DNA of 64,000 nt from Parcubacteria group bacterium GW2011_GWA2_38_13b (GCA_000992445.2 LBUF02000001.1:30393-94392), one strand, 5' to 3'; shown: positions 14,734 through 24,467, numbered from the stretch's first letter. The notes: generated from the sequence alone by a model not told the origin. A program made the numbers and translations.

Positions 14734-17202
14734 TTAAATCGCCTCTTCTTCTTCAGCGCTTTCCGCCACTTGCGACCGTTCCAGTATTTCTTTCTCCACC
14801 TGTTCTTTCGGCCGGCCATGCATTTTGCGGGAAAACTCTTTTACCAATGAAACGATTTCAGGAACGCCTTTTTCCGGAGAATATGTCTCAATATTAAACG
14901 GTCTGGATATTTTACCGTTGACTAAAATTTTAACGTAAGCGTTAAAATTATCAATATTCAAAAGATCCGTCTCGGAAAACACCGTCTTAAATTGCTTTGC
15001 CATAAATTCGGCGTCTTCGGCTCCGATCCTGAATATCGCCATTGATCCGACATTGCCGAATATGGCATCGCGAATTTTTTCCTGAAGTTGACCGATAAAC
15101 TGATGAGCGACTATCAAATTCAAACGATACTTTCTCGCCTCCGCTAAAATAGACGATATGCTTTCAGTGGTGAAATTTTGAAACTCATCGATATAAAGAT
15201 AGAAATCCTTTCTCTGCTCTTCGGGCATATCAACGCGCGAAAAAGAAGCCAATAAAATTTTACCGACAATAATCATGCCAATCAGGGAAGAATTAATATC
15301 ACCCAACCGCCCCTTGGTCAAATTAACAAGCAAAATTTTTCCCTGATCCATAATATCGCGAAAATTCAATCCGCTTCGCGACTGACCGATAATCAACCGC
15401 ACATATTCATTGTTAATAAAATTGTCAAATTTTGACGTAATGTAAGTGGCGAAATTTTCCAGCGACTGTTCGCCTTTCGCCGCCTCGGCCGACTGCCAAA
15501 ATTCTTTTACCGTAATGTTTGTTTCACGCGAAAGCAAATAATGGCGAAATTCCGAATTGATGAAAATTTTCGGCATTTCCATCAAGGTAAATGGCCCGAT
15601 ATCGGCATTGTCCAATAAAAGCCGCATCGTATTGCGCGTATATTGCTCGTACATCGGTCCGAACGCTTCCGGCAAAGCGGCAAAAAGTTTCTGCACGATA
15701 TTTATCAGTTCGTTGATAATAAAAGTTTTCTGCTCCGGCCGGCTTTGATCATACTCAAACATATTCAAACCGATCGGCAAATCCAAATCCGATGGATTAA
15801 ATAAAATAACATCCTCTATTCTTTCTTTCGGCACGTTTCCTAATATCTTTTCAATAAGATCGCCATGCGGATCAATAACGCAAACTCCCTTTCCCGCTTC
15901 AATATCCCGACGCACCATCTCCTGCATAAGAGCGGATTTTCCCGTACCGGTCTGACCAAGAAGATATAGATGCCGGCGACGATCATCGTTGGCAATCCGA
16001 ACCTCCGTTTCTTCGCCACGAAAAACATTTTTACCGATAATAATACCCTCCTGGGACAAATCAACCGGAGCGGAAGCCGATCTGGCTTTCAGCCATTTTA
16101 TTTTAGGCGTTCCAAGACCGAAAATCGGAAAATGAAAAATACTCGCCAGTTCCTCCGTATTTAAAATCACCCTGTTCTTCGAATCATAATTCCTAAAACT
16201 AAAATCATAAACTATACTTTTCTTGTTGCCTTTGGAAAAATTGAATCCGTTCAAATTCGGATCATCGAACTGGGAAAAGGCATCCCGCAATTGACTCAAT
16301 AATTCATCCGCTCTTTCTTGAGTTGCGGCCGAAGACACCAAACGAACATTAACGCCGAATCCCATTTTACTTGCTTTTTCTTCAATCATTTTAATGATTT
16401 CCTGCTGCATTGGAGTAACGGGTTTTGATTCTTCCGATAATTTGTTTTTTTGCGCATCGCCACCGCTTTTCATCGATTCGAACATTTCTCCGGCTATTTT
16501 TCTGAACGCGCCTTTACCGGCCACGTCTTTCGCTTCATTATAACTTTTCCCTTTTTGCATTTCTCGCGCAATGCCTTGCGCCAGATGACGCCACCGTGAA
16601 TTTTCTTTTTTAAATATAATCTGTACCGCTCCGCCTTCGCCTTCCCGTATTTTCGAAAAAACATTGGAAATTTCTCCTATGGAATCAGATTCCAATCGCT
16701 TATATGTCTTAATGGGAAAAAGATAATCTTTTCTTAAAGACAGCCGCGCGGCCGCTTCACAACCCCGCGGATTAAAAATATTGTAATCTTCTATTTTCTG
16801 CACTTCGCTACTCGGATAAATCCCCTGAATATGCTTAATTACGGATTCCTGCCAATGTTTCGGCGCGGCAATATAAAAATTTATTTCTTTGCCAATTGAA
16901 GCGATTTCCAAACCCAAATAAGAAGGTCCTGAGAAGAAACCCCTTGAAGAATCTTTCGCTCCAATACTCCCCAAAATTGAATAAAGTTGTTCAATCTGGC
17001 CGATAAGCTCCTTGATGTTCTCCGTTTTCTCATCCTTTTGGCTGTCTTTCGGCATTGTAACCAAAAGCAAAGACATATTAAGCGACTTGATGAGCCGCCC
17101 GCGCCGTTGCATTATCTGCATAAATATAACAACACCCAGAAATATAAATAAAACGGGGAATAAATACATAAAAACAGTGAAAATATTGTCTAAAATAAAC
17201 AT
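14734..17202 (-). CDS. TraD/HerA-like membrane-anchored ATPase
   Basis: This 822-residue protein has an N-terminal hydrophobic helix (about residues 8-29). A ~370-residue region of unknown fold follows. The C-terminal half is an AAA+/RecA-type motor: P-loop LGQTGTGKSALM (about residues 414-425), CVIDPHGDLIEKIL, and Walker B YLYIDEFQNF. It resembles type IV secretion coupling proteins (TraG/TraD/VirD4, DUF87), which pump DNA or protein. Such proteins are common in CPR genomes and have been proposed to serve DNA uptake or transfer; no other secretion genes are adjacent here. The C-terminus is acidic (EEEEAI). Confidence 0.85.
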   Translation of the reverse strand: MFILDNIFTVFMYLFPVLFIFLGVVIFMQIMQRRGRLIKSLNMSLLLVTMPKDSQKDEKTENIKELIGQIEQLYSILGSIGAKDSSRGFFSGPSYLGLEIASIGKEINFYIAAPKHWQESVIKHIQGIYPSSEVQKIEDYNIFNPRGCEAAARLSLRKDYLFPIKTYKRLESDSIGEISNVFSKIREGEGGAVQIIFKKENSRWRHLAQGIAREMQKGKSYNEAKDVAGKGAFRKIAGEMFESMKSGGDAQKNKLSEESKPVTPMQQEIIKMIEEKASKMGFGVNVRLVSSAATQERADELLSQLRDAFSQFDDPNLNGFNFSKGNKKSIVYDFSFRNYDSKNRVILNTEELASIFHFPIFGLGTPKIKWLKARSASAPVDLSQEGIIIGKNVFRGEETEVRIANDDRRRHLYLLGQTGTGKSALMQEMVRRDIEAGKGVCVIDPHGDLIEKILGNVPKERIEDVILFNPSDLDLPIGLNMFEYDQSRPEQKTFIINELINIVQKLFAALPEAFGPMYEQYTRNTMRLLLDNADIGPFTLMEMPKIFINSEFRHYLLSRETNITVKEFWQSAEAAKGEQSLENFATYITSKFDNFINNEYVRLIIGQSRSGLNFRDIMDQGKILLVNLTKGRLGDINSSLIGMIIVGKILLASFSRVDMPEEQRKDFYLYIDEFQNFTTESISSILAEARKYRLNLIVAHQFIGQLQEKIRDAIFGNVGSMAIFRIGAEDAEFMAKQFKTVFSETDLLNIDNFNAYVKILVNGKISRPFNIETYSPEKGVPEIVSLVKEFSRKMHGRPKEQVEKEILERSQVAESAEEEEAI

Positions 17203-17239
17203 GAATTAAAAAAAATAGAAATTAGAAATTTTCACAACC

Positions 17240-18271
17240 TTACCCCGTAAGTCCGATCACAACGCCGACAAAAGCCGTAACGCCGGCAATAATCCAAAAA
17301 CGCATTGTGATTTTCGTCTCCGGCCAACCCACGGCTTCAAAATGATGATGAATTGGGGTGGAATAAAATAATTTTCTGCCCGTTATTTTCTTGTAAAAAA
17401 ATTGAATAATAACCGATAATGTTTCAATAAATAAAATTGACGCGATAAACGGCAAAAGCAAGGCCGTATTGGTAAGCATGGCGATAATTCCCAAAGCGAT
17501 TCCCAAAGACATTGAGCCGGTATCGCCCATAAAAAAACGAGCCGGATATATATTAAACCACAAAAACGCCAAAGTCGCTCCTATTACAATGCCGCAAAAA
17601 GCCGCCAAATCGTATCTGCCCTGACTAAATGCTATAACGCCCAAAGATAAAAAAGCCACAAGTAAAACTCCCCCCAAAAGACCGTCCAAACCGTCGGTTT
17701 CATTGGCGGAAAAAGCGGTCGCGACGATAATAAAAATAAAAGTGGGAACATACCATAATCCTATATTAAAACTTCCTAAAAATGGCACGGAAATTAAATC
17801 CCAATCCAGTTTAAAATAAAACCACCAGGATCCCACCGCGGCAATTATTACATATAAAATTAATTTTCTCTTTACGCTCATTCCCCCGCCATTGGGACCT
17901 TTTTTGAAAATACCCAAAAGATCATCCCCTAAGCCGACAAAAGCGGCGAAAATCATAACCCCGATAGGAAGAAATGTTTCTCCTCTGTTTAAAAAATTCA
18001 AATCCCGAAGAACTATTATGTCAAATCTGGAGAACAACCAAAAAACAAAAGCCAAAACCAAAACTGTTCCCCAAATCAAAATACCGCCCATAGTCGGCGT
18101 TCCCTCTTTCTTTGAATGAAAATTGTGAAAAACCGGCTTATTGCTCCTTATCTGTTTCCCTAAATTATATTTATACAAAAAATGGGAAAGCAAAGGAGTA
18201 AAAGCCATTGCCACGCAAAAACCGACTGTCGCTAAAATCAAAATTCTAGTTATCTCAAATGCCTGCATCAT
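17240..18271 (-). CDS. mraY: Phospho-N-acetylmuramoyl-pentapeptide-transferase
   Basis: This 343-residue multi-span membrane enzyme transfers phospho-MurNAc-pentapeptide from UDP to undecaprenyl phosphate, giving lipid I of peptidoglycan. Family motifs are KKEGTPTMGGILI (about residues 54-66), NETDGLDGL with the catalytic Asp residues, FMGDTGSMSLG, and PIHHHFE near the C-terminus. Length fits the family (~320-360). The genes mraY and the D,D-carboxypeptidase (18283-19296) are 11 bp apart and both serve peptidoglycan, so they probably form an operon. Confidence 0.95.
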   Translation of the reverse strand: MMQAFEITRILILATVGFCVAMAFTPLLSHFLYKYNLGKQIRSNKPVFHNFHSKKEGTPTMGGILIWGTVLVLAFVFWLFSRFDIIVLRDLNFLNRGETFLPIGVMIFAAFVGLGDDLLGIFKKGPNGGGMSVKRKLILYVIIAAVGSWWFYFKLDWDLISVPFLGSFNIGLWYVPTFIFIIVATAFSANETDGLDGLLGGVLLVAFLSLGVIAFSQGRYDLAAFCGIVIGATLAFLWFNIYPARFFMGDTGSMSLGIALGIIAMLTNTALLLPFIASILFIETLSVIIQFFYKKITGRKLFYSTPIHHHFEAVGWPETKITMRFWIIAGVTAFVGVVIGLTG

Positions 18272-18282
18272 ATAAATTTATT

Positions 18283-19296
18283 TTACCACAAATACGCCTT
18301 ATGCACCCAATCAATCAAGGACCGGATCGCAGCAAATCTTTCGCTTGATCCGAGAATAATATAAATTATATTATCTTTTTTAATTGGGTCTTGCTGAATA
18401 ATAATTATATTGCCCTTGGCGCCTTCGGTATAGCCGGTCTTACTGCCGACAATATCGTCAAGAAATGGAATAAGTTTATTGGTATTGATTAAATGATGAT
18501 TGATCAGGCCGGTGGAATCTTTAACATCCGCAACGGGCATAACGGAAATGCGCCAAATTTCAGGATAAGCAACGGATATTTTCATTATTAAATTCGCCAA
18601 ATTTTTAACCGTGGAAAAATTATTTTCATCCTCAAGCCCCGTGGGCGTGGAAAAATGCGTATCGTCAAGCCCCCACTGGCCGGCTTTTTTATTCATTTTT
18701 TCTATAAAAAAATCGCGTGGCGTCTTTAAAATATTATTATCACCGCCGATGCGCGAACCAACCGCTTCGGCGATTACTTCCGCCGCGTCATTGCTTGAAG
18801 CAATCAGCATAATTTTTAATAAATTAACAAAAGATAAACTTTCGCCGACAACCAAACCGCCGCTCTCGCCTTCAGCCATTATATGACTATACTTAACCGA
18901 CGCTTCTTCATTTATATTATTGATACTGTCCAAAAGAACAACTGCTGTCATAAGTTTAGTCAAACTGGCAATGGGTCGTTGTTCATCAATATTTTCCTTA
19001 AATAAAATTTTATTTTTGGCGGGAATTATGGCAACAGCCGCAACCGCGTCCAAAATCGGCTCTTCAATAATCCAATTGCGTATGGGTATATAGTCTGGAT
19101 TATCTTTAGCCGAAGCAAAAAAAACATTTTCCATCACAGGAAGACGGGCTGGCGCGATTGAAGCGCTGAATAATTCATGGGATTCGACGTCTTTCCGCGG
19201 AAATTCCAAAACGCCCGTCAAAACAAGCGAGAGCAACGCGGCGCCTATTACGGCGGCAAAAAGCATTAAAATATTTTTATAAAAAAAGGCGGGCAA
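18283..19296 (-). CDS. D-alanyl-D-alanine carboxypeptidase (peptidase S11)
   Basis: This 337-residue penicillin-binding protein of the low-molecular-mass type trims the terminal D-Ala of peptidoglycan peptides outside the membrane. The three active-site motifs are clear: SLTK (in ASLTKLMTA), SSN (in IASSNDAAEVIAE), and KTG (in VGSKTGYTEGAKGN). A hydrophobic N-terminal segment (LMLFAAVIGAALLSLVLTG) provides a signal anchor. It lies directly upstream of mraY. Confidence 0.92.
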   Translation of the reverse strand: MPAFFYKNILMLFAAVIGAALLSLVLTGVLEFPRKDVESHELFSASIAPARLPVMENVFFASAKDNPDYIPIRNWIIEEPILDAVAAVAIIPAKNKILFKENIDEQRPIASLTKLMTAVVLLDSINNINEEASVKYSHIMAEGESGGLVVGESLSFVNLLKIMLIASSNDAAEVIAEAVGSRIGGDNNILKTPRDFFIEKMNKKAGQWGLDDTHFSTPTGLEDENNFSTVKNLANLIMKISVAYPEIWRISVMPVADVKDSTGLINHHLINTNKLIPFLDDIVGSKTGYTEGAKGNIIIIQQDPIKKDNIIYIILGSSERFAAIRSLIDWVHKAYLW

Positions 19297-19378
19297 TGGT
19301 TATATACTATTTATTTATAATTTGATATTCTCAAAATTCTATATTCTTTCCCTTTTTCTTAATTCTTCGTTATTACAT

Positions 19379-20329
19379 TTATGAAATTTTCCGCTGCCGC
19401 GTTCTATTTTTTAAATATCGCTTAATGGCTTCTTTTGATGTTAACCAATTCCTGCCCTCTTTATGTGCTTCCAATTTTCCTTGTCTAGCAAGTAAATTTA
19501 AATACTTTGCAGAAAAAGAGGTATTTTTTGATACATCCGTCAATGTTATAAACTTTTCTTGTTTTTGGATCGCAGGCGTAAGATTTTTTAGATAAATATC
19601 AAGCGAGCGTTCTACGGATTGAGCAATAAATTTTACCAACGGTTCATATCCGCCACTATCTGCTTTGTCCAGTACATCATAATATTTTTTACGATCATTC
19701 TTTAATATAATAACTAATGGGTAGCCAGCTTGCATAAGCAGTAAATTCATTGTTAGGCGCGCGGTTCTACCGTTGCCGTCAAAAAACGGATGAATATATA
19801 CTAATTTGTGGTGTAATAAAGCGGAAAGTTCAACAATGTTCATTTTGCTTTTTTGTGAATTGAGCCAAATAATTAAATCACGCATTTTTTGCGGTACCTG
19901 TAATGCATTCGGAGGAATATGTTTTGCTCTGCCAATAATAACATTAGCGTTTCTATATCTCCCAGCCCATTCTTTATCGGTTTCCCGTATAATAATCTGA
20001 TGCAAATTTCGTATTAATATTTCAGAAGTGGTGTGTTTTTTATCTTTATCTATTAGATCATAAAGATATACTAAAGCAGTATGGTGGTCTTTTGCTTCCA
20101 AATGGTCTTTTAAGGGTTTACCTTTTACCGTAATTCCTTCATTGATAATCAAAAAAGTCTCTTTTAAAGTTAGAGAGTTTCCTTCAATCGCGTTTGAATT
20201 ATAAGTCATTTCTATCTGAAATTTTTCTCGTAGTTTTTGTACTGCCGATTTTGGCAGAGGACGAAGTTTATTAAGTTTGGATAGTTTTTCTTCCAAACGA
20301 GTTTTTATGATTAGCGGCAGATAGGTCAT
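19379..20329 (-). CDS. Fic family AMP-transferase
   Basis: This 316-residue Fic-fold protein transfers AMP (or another nucleotide part) to target hydroxyls. The active-site motif HPFFDGNGRTARL is complete (about residues 176-188). An N-terminal TYNSNAIEGNSLTL carries the (S/T)xxxE(G/N) inhibitory-helix motif, so activity would be self-restrained. LVYIHPFFDGNGR is preceded by a LHHKLV helix. The C-terminal ~70 residues look like a winged-helix DNA-binding or dimerisation domain (VSKNTSFSAKYLNLLARQGKLEAHKEGRNWLTS). This Fic-wHTH layout is common and is often autoregulated. It stands alone. Confidence 0.92.
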   Translation of the reverse strand: MTYLPLIIKTRLEEKLSKLNKLRPLPKSAVQKLREKFQIEMTYNSNAIEGNSLTLKETFLIINEGITVKGKPLKDHLEAKDHHTALVYLYDLIDKDKKHTTSEILIRNLHQIIIRETDKEWAGRYRNANVIIGRAKHIPPNALQVPQKMRDLIIWLNSQKSKMNIVELSALLHHKLVYIHPFFDGNGRTARLTMNLLLMQAGYPLVIILKNDRKKYYDVLDKADSGGYEPLVKFIAQSVERSLDIYLKNLTPAIQKQEKFITLTDVSKNTSFSAKYLNLLARQGKLEAHKEGRNWLTSKEAIKRYLKNRTRQRKIS

Positions 20330-20446
20330 ACAAAATGCTTATTATGGTTTAGTTAATTATTTACAGTATACCATATTAAGAAAACGGCTCAACTTTTGCA
20401 AATTTCGCTTAATACTATTGATAAATTAGGTGCCGTGCGTTTGTTG

Positions 20447-20980
20447 TCATACCCGCGATAGATCACCCGCGGGGTGATATTTTTCATACTCCGGCAATTC
20501 TTTTATGTCTTTCAGCCCCAATTTTTTAAGAAAATCCGATGTTATGGAATATATGAAAGACCGGAAATCATTAGGATTATTATCTCTTTTTATAAGACCG
20601 CGTATCAAAAGATTTCTTAAAATAAAAGTGGAATTTACGCCCCGAATATCGTCAATCTGCGCCCGGCTGACAGGCCCCCTGTAAGCGATAATCGCCAATG
20701 TTTCCAAAGCCGCCTGCGACAAATCCTCCTGAATCTCGGATTTTACGAAATCGGACAAAAATTCCGCCGCGTCCGGAGAAGTCACCATTTCCGCGCCGCC
20801 CTCAAATTCCAAAATATTAACGCCGCGGCCTTCGTAATCCCGTTTCAATTCATTGATAATTTTCCGTAATTCAGCATCGTTTATTTTAACCCCCTTTTTG
20901 ATTTTAGCAAAATCAACCGGCTCGCCGGAAAAGAAAAGTAATGCCTCAATAATATTTTTATTATCCAAAATCTTGTTCAT
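20447..20980 (-). CDS. scpB: Segregation and condensation protein B
   Basis: This 177-residue kleisin-associated winged-helix protein works with ScpA and SMC in chromosome condensation. IIEALLFFSGEPVDFAKI at the N-terminus and LETLAIIAYRGPVSRAQIDDIRGVNSTF in the second winged helix are the family motifs. Its ATG directly abuts the scpA stop, so the pair is translationally coupled. Confidence 0.93.
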   Translation of the reverse strand: MNKILDNKNIIEALLFFSGEPVDFAKIKKGVKINDAELRKIINELKRDYEGRGVNILEFEGGAEMVTSPDAAEFLSDFVKSEIQEDLSQAALETLAIIAYRGPVSRAQIDDIRGVNSTFILRNLLIRGLIKRDNNPNDFRSFIYSITSDFLKKLGLKDIKELPEYEKYHPAGDLSRV

Positions 20981-21697
20981 CTAAATTTTACTTATCGCGA
21001 TTTCGCCGAAAACATCGCATTGTTCCGCTTTTATTATTTTCCGTTTCAAAAGATGAAGCAACGCCAAAAAAGCGACTATAATTTCCAAACGCGATGAACT
21101 TTCGTTCAAAAAACCGCTAAAATTTTTGACACTGCCTCTATTGATTTTTTCCGCGAGATCTTTGATTTTATCTTCCAATTTTATAAGTTCTCGCAATTCT
21201 TTTTGGGGCAAAACTTGCGGTTCGGTAAAAATTTCCTTGAATATCTTGTCAAAATATTTATGCAGAACATTCGCCGTCGCGTTGCGCGGCGGGAAAAAAA
21301 TCGGCCGCAATTTTTTATCCGCGAGACGCGAAAAACTGATCGCTCCGCGCCTGTCCAATTCCTGAATTTTCTTGCCGAGCATTTTGACAATACGGTATTC
21401 TTCCAGACGCCTTGCCAAATCATCGGCATCTTCCAAAACTCCTTCGTCAATTTCAAGAATCGGCAATAATGCCCTTGATTTTATTAAAATCAAGCTGGAA
21501 ATTATAGACAAAAAATTTGCCAATTCTTCGGGACAAACTTCTTTTATATCCTTAAAACAAGAAATGTATTGATCCGTCACTTCCGACAAAGAGACAACGG
21601 TAATTTCCATATTCTTAGCTTCAATGAGCTGAAGAAGAAGATCCAATGGACCTTCAAATTGACTAATCTTAATATGATGATACGCGCTATTATCCAT
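20981..21697 (-). CDS. scpA: Segregation and condensation protein A
   Basis: This 238-residue bacterial kleisin bridges SMC heads. FEGPLDLLLQLIEAKNMEITVVSLSEVTDQY is the diagnostic N-terminus. ELANFLSIISSLILIKSRALLP follows, and the C-terminal winged helix ends IVAFLALLHLLKRKIIKAEQ. Size matches the family. It is divergent from tryptophanase across a 54-bp gap. Confidence 0.93.
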   Translation of the reverse strand: MDNSAYHHIKISQFEGPLDLLLQLIEAKNMEITVVSLSEVTDQYISCFKDIKEVCPEELANFLSIISSLILIKSRALLPILEIDEGVLEDADDLARRLEEYRIVKMLGKKIQELDRRGAISFSRLADKKLRPIFFPPRNATANVLHKYFDKIFKEIFTEPQVLPQKELRELIKLEDKIKDLAEKINRGSVKNFSGFLNESSSRLEIIVAFLALLHLLKRKIIKAEQCDVFGEIAISKI

Positions 21698-21751
21698 TGA
21701 AAAATAAACAAAAGTAAGTTAATATATTAAAAAATATCAATTGTAAATTTT

Positions 21752-23122
21752 ATGCTAATTCCTCCTTACAAAATAAAATCAGTTGAATCAATAAAAATAA
21801 TTCCGCGCGCCGAACGCGAAAAAAAACTGCGCGAAGCCGGTTTTAATCCTTTTTTATTAAAAGCGCGCGATGTTTATATTGATCTCTTGACCGATTCCGG
21901 AACCGGCGCGATGTCGCAAGAACAATGGGCCGGTATGATGCTCGGCGATGAAAGTTATGCCGGCGCCAAAAGTTTCGAAAGAATGAAAAAATCAATAAAG
22001 GAAATTATGGGGTTTGATTATATTTTACCGACACACCAAGGCAGGGCGGCGGAACATGTTTTAGACGCGATTCTGGTAAAAAATGGCGGCATCGTTCCCG
22101 GCAATAAACATTTTGATACCACTAAAGCCCATATTGAATGGGCCAAAGGAAAAACCATTGACGTTACTATTTCGGAAGCCGATAATTCGTCTGAATATCA
22201 TCCTTTTAAGGGAAACCTGGATATTAAAAAACTTGAAAAAATTATAGCGGAAAATAAAAAAAACATCAGTTATCTCCTTATAACTATAACATGCAACAGC
22301 GTCGGCGGGCAACCGGTTAGTTTAGCTAACATCAAAGCCGTTTCCACGCTCGCCAAGAAAAATAAATTACTTTTATTTTTTGACGCGGCGCGCTACGCGG
22401 AAAATGCTTATTTTATAAAAACGCGGGAAAAAAACTGCGCTCAAAAAACAATAAAAGAAATTATCAAAGAAATGATGGGCTGCGTTGACGGCGTTCTGAT
22501 GAGCGCCAAAAAAGACGCCATCGTCAATATGGGCGGTTTTATCGCGGTGCGTTCAAAAACGCTTTACCAAAAACTTGTTCCCATAAGCATATTATTTGAG
22601 GGTTTTACCAGTTATGGCGGAATGTCGGGGCATGACATTGAAGCGCTGGCGCAAGGACTTTACGAAGGAATAGAAGAAAATTATTTGGCGTATCGCGTCG
22701 GCCAAGTCGCCTATCTCGGCAAAGAATTAAAAAAACGCGGCGTTCCGGTTATTGAACCTTTCGGCGGTCACGCCGTTTACATTGATGCTAAAAAATTTCT
22801 GCCGCGTATTCCGCAAGAACAATTTCCCGGACACTCTCTTTGCTGTGAGATTTATCTTGAAGGCGGAATCCGCGCCGTGGAAATCGGAACATTGCTGGCG
22901 GGCCGTGATCCGGAAACGAAAAGAAATATTTATCCCGCGCTGGAACTCGTCCGGTTGACAATCCCGCGTCGCGTTTATTTCCAGGAACATATTGATTACG
23001 TTATTTCCGTGATTGAAAAGGTTTGGCAAAAACGCGACAAAATCAAAGGACTGAAATTAGTTTACGAACCGCCGATACTCCGGCATTTTCAGGCGCGGCT
23101 GGAACCGATAAAGCATCATTAA
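21752..23122 (+). CDS. tnaA: Tryptophanase (tyrosine phenol-lyase family)
   Basis: This 456-residue PLP enzyme of the beta-eliminating lyase family splits L-tryptophan to indole, pyruvate and ammonia. DVYIDLLTDSGTGAMSQEQWAGMM, LPTHQGRAAEH, FFDAARYAENAYFIK and the PLP-lysine segment MSAKKDAIVNMGG are all present. Two positions favour tryptophanase over tyrosine phenol-lyase: IRAVEIG has Ile where TPL has the substrate-binding Arg, and the C-terminal LRHFQARL has His where TPL has Phe. The ATG has no obvious Shine-Dalgarno. It is a lone plus-strand gene among minus-strand genes, which may mean independent acquisition. The product pyruvate and ammonia could feed the nearby pathways. Confidence 0.9.
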   Translation: MLIPPYKIKSVESIKIIPRAEREKKLREAGFNPFLLKARDVYIDLLTDSGTGAMSQEQWAGMMLGDESYAGAKSFERMKKSIKEIMGFDYILPTHQGRAAEHVLDAILVKNGGIVPGNKHFDTTKAHIEWAKGKTIDVTISEADNSSEYHPFKGNLDIKKLEKIIAENKKNISYLLITITCNSVGGQPVSLANIKAVSTLAKKNKLLLFFDAARYAENAYFIKTREKNCAQKTIKEIIKEMMGCVDGVLMSAKKDAIVNMGGFIAVRSKTLYQKLVPISILFEGFTSYGGMSGHDIEALAQGLYEGIEENYLAYRVGQVAYLGKELKKRGVPVIEPFGGHAVYIDAKKFLPRIPQEQFPGHSLCCEIYLEGGIRAVEIGTLLAGRDPETKRNIYPALELVRLTIPRRVYFQEHIDYVISVIEKVWQKRDKIKGLKLVYEPPILRHFQARLEPIKHH

Positions 23123-23167
23123 AAGCCGTAAAATAAAAAGGAACTGCTTTCCTTTATTTCACGGCTT
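23123..23167 (+). terminator. Hairpin after tnaA
   Basis: AAGCCGTAAAATAAAAAGGAA pairs imperfectly with TTTCCTTTATTTCACGGCTT directly after the stop codon. It has no strong T-run, so termination is likely but not certain. Confidence 0.55.
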
Positions 23168-23203
23168 ACGATAAATTCCAGTGTCCTTAAACATACGAAA
23201 ATA

Positions 23204-23230
23204 AAAACTGATTAACGCCAGTTTTTTTTT
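23204..23230 (-). terminator. Terminator after 23236-23898
   Basis: AAAACTG and CAGTTTT form a short stem around a GCGTTAAT loop just beyond the stop codon, with A/T tracts on either side. Confidence 0.55.
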
Positions 23231-23235
23231 CATTT

Positions 23236-23898
23236 TTAAGATAGGGGTAAAAAATACATTTTCTTTTTTTTATCAAACTTAAATCCCGACCTGCGAGCAG
23301 TAACATCATACCTCATAAACATATTCTTGCTTCTTTCGCCTTCGGCGATATACCAACTGCTATTCTTCGCCCTTATGACATACGCGTTTTTAAATCCGTT
23401 GTCCTTTGCCCAATCAACGCAAATCTTCAAAAGCATTTTGGTCCAATGGAAATAACTTAAATCATTTTGTTCTCCCGACACTCCTTGAATTTGCTTTATA
23501 ATAATAGAATTTTCCAAACCACGATCAAGCCCCAAGTCAAATCCTATGCACGCCAAGGCTTTTTGTTTTATAAAAACTTTTTCTAACCCGGATTTCACCA
23601 AAATAAAACTATACTTAGCGTCATGATAAATACCTTCAAAGTTGCCATATCCGCCGTTATTACTATACACCAAATATACCTCGTAATCGCTGAATTTTAT
23701 TTTATTGTCCGGCTTTAGAAAATTCCGTAAATACGGATGCATATCAATATTATAAACTTTATATTTCTTTATGCTCTTAAAGAACTTGGCGCTGTAATCC
23801 TTTGGTAATTTATATCCGCTCTTTTTCAAAAACATCCTCCTGAAAATATTTTTAAGAACATTCATACCAATCTCCTTGGGAAAATTCCCGAAATTCAA
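23236..23898 (-). CDS. Unknown conserved-looking protein
   Basis: This 220-residue protein was not recognised. The N-terminal ~45 residues are basic. Its second half, SIIIKQIQGVSGEQNDL...MLLKICVDWAKDNGFKNAYVIRA, followed by a RYDVTARRSGFKFDK segment and a C-terminal MYFLPL, has the strand-helix-strand rhythm of GNAT acyltransferases, including a terminal xFKxD...YxxPL pattern (inference). No signal peptide is seen. A second ATG at residue 12 (MNVLKN) is an alternative start. It is flanked by a terminator and stands alone. Confidence 0.65.
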   Translation of the reverse strand: MNFGNFPKEIGMNVLKNIFRRMFLKKSGYKLPKDYSAKFFKSIKKYKVYNIDMHPYLRNFLKPDNKIKFSDYEVYLVYSNNGGYGNFEGIYHDAKYSFILVKSGLEKVFIKQKALACIGFDLGLDRGLENSIIIKQIQGVSGEQNDLSYFHWTKMLLKICVDWAKDNGFKNAYVIRAKNSSWYIAEGERSKNMFMRYDVTARRSGFKFDKKKKMYFLPLS

Positions 23899-24011
23899 TT
23901 GTCAACGAACGATTATAATATAATAATATTTTTTATCGAAAAAGCAAGACACCATCCCCAATCTCAAGTTTCCATCTACACGGCAATTCAGGTTTTCATA
24001 AATACACAAAG

Positions 24012-24036
24012 TAAAACCGGCTAACGCCGATTTTAC
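24012..24036 (-). terminator. Terminator of the sensor operon
   Basis: TAAAACCGGC and GCCGATTTTA pair around TAAC just after the receiver-gene stop codon. Minus-strand sequence beyond is T-rich. Confidence 0.6.
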
Positions 24037-24047
24037 CCGTAAAAAAC

Positions 24048-24455
24048 TCATTTCTCCTCTTGTTCGATTTGGGGATTAAATTTTTTCGCAAAAAAATTCT
24101 TTATTTTTTCAATAATTTCAGCGACAGCATGGCTCGACTTCACGATATAATCATTTGCTCCAAGTTCCAGCCCCCTCTTTATATCCTCGTCTTCGCCAAG
24201 AAGAGTAAGGATGATGACCGGAATGTCTTTGGTGTCCGGTGATTTTTTTAATTCCTCAAGCACTTCAAAACCATATTTTTTCGGAAGAATAAGATCAAGC
24301 AACACAAGATCGGGGTGCTCGGACCGCGCTAATGCCAAACCCGCCTCTCCGTCAAAAGCCTGCAACACCTTAAACCCCGCATCTGTAAGCTCGGCATAAA
24401 GAACTCTGGCAAGTATCTCGTCATCTTCAACTATTATAATTTTTATTTTATTCAT
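24048..24455 (-). CDS. Single-domain response regulator (CheY-like)
   Basis: This 135-residue receiver domain has no output domain. IIIVEDDEILARVL holds the acidic pocket, PDLVLLDLILPKKYG holds the phospho-acceptor Asp (about residue 55), VIILTLLGEDED holds the conserved Thr region, and GANDYIVKS holds the conserved Lys. It starts 12 bp after the histidine kinase gene and is its likely partner. Lacking a DNA-binding domain, it must act by protein contact. Confidence 0.92.
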   Translation of the reverse strand: MNKIKIIIVEDDEILARVLYAELTDAGFKVLQAFDGEAGLALARSEHPDLVLLDLILPKKYGFEVLEELKKSPDTKDIPVIILTLLGEDEDIKRGLELGANDYIVKSSHAVAEIIEKIKNFFAKKFNPQIEQEEK

Positions 24456-24467
24456 ATATTATTGATA

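Noticed and set aside
21752-23122. Tyrosine phenol-lyase
   Set aside because: The Arg and Phe that mark that enzyme are replaced by Ile and His as in tryptophanase.
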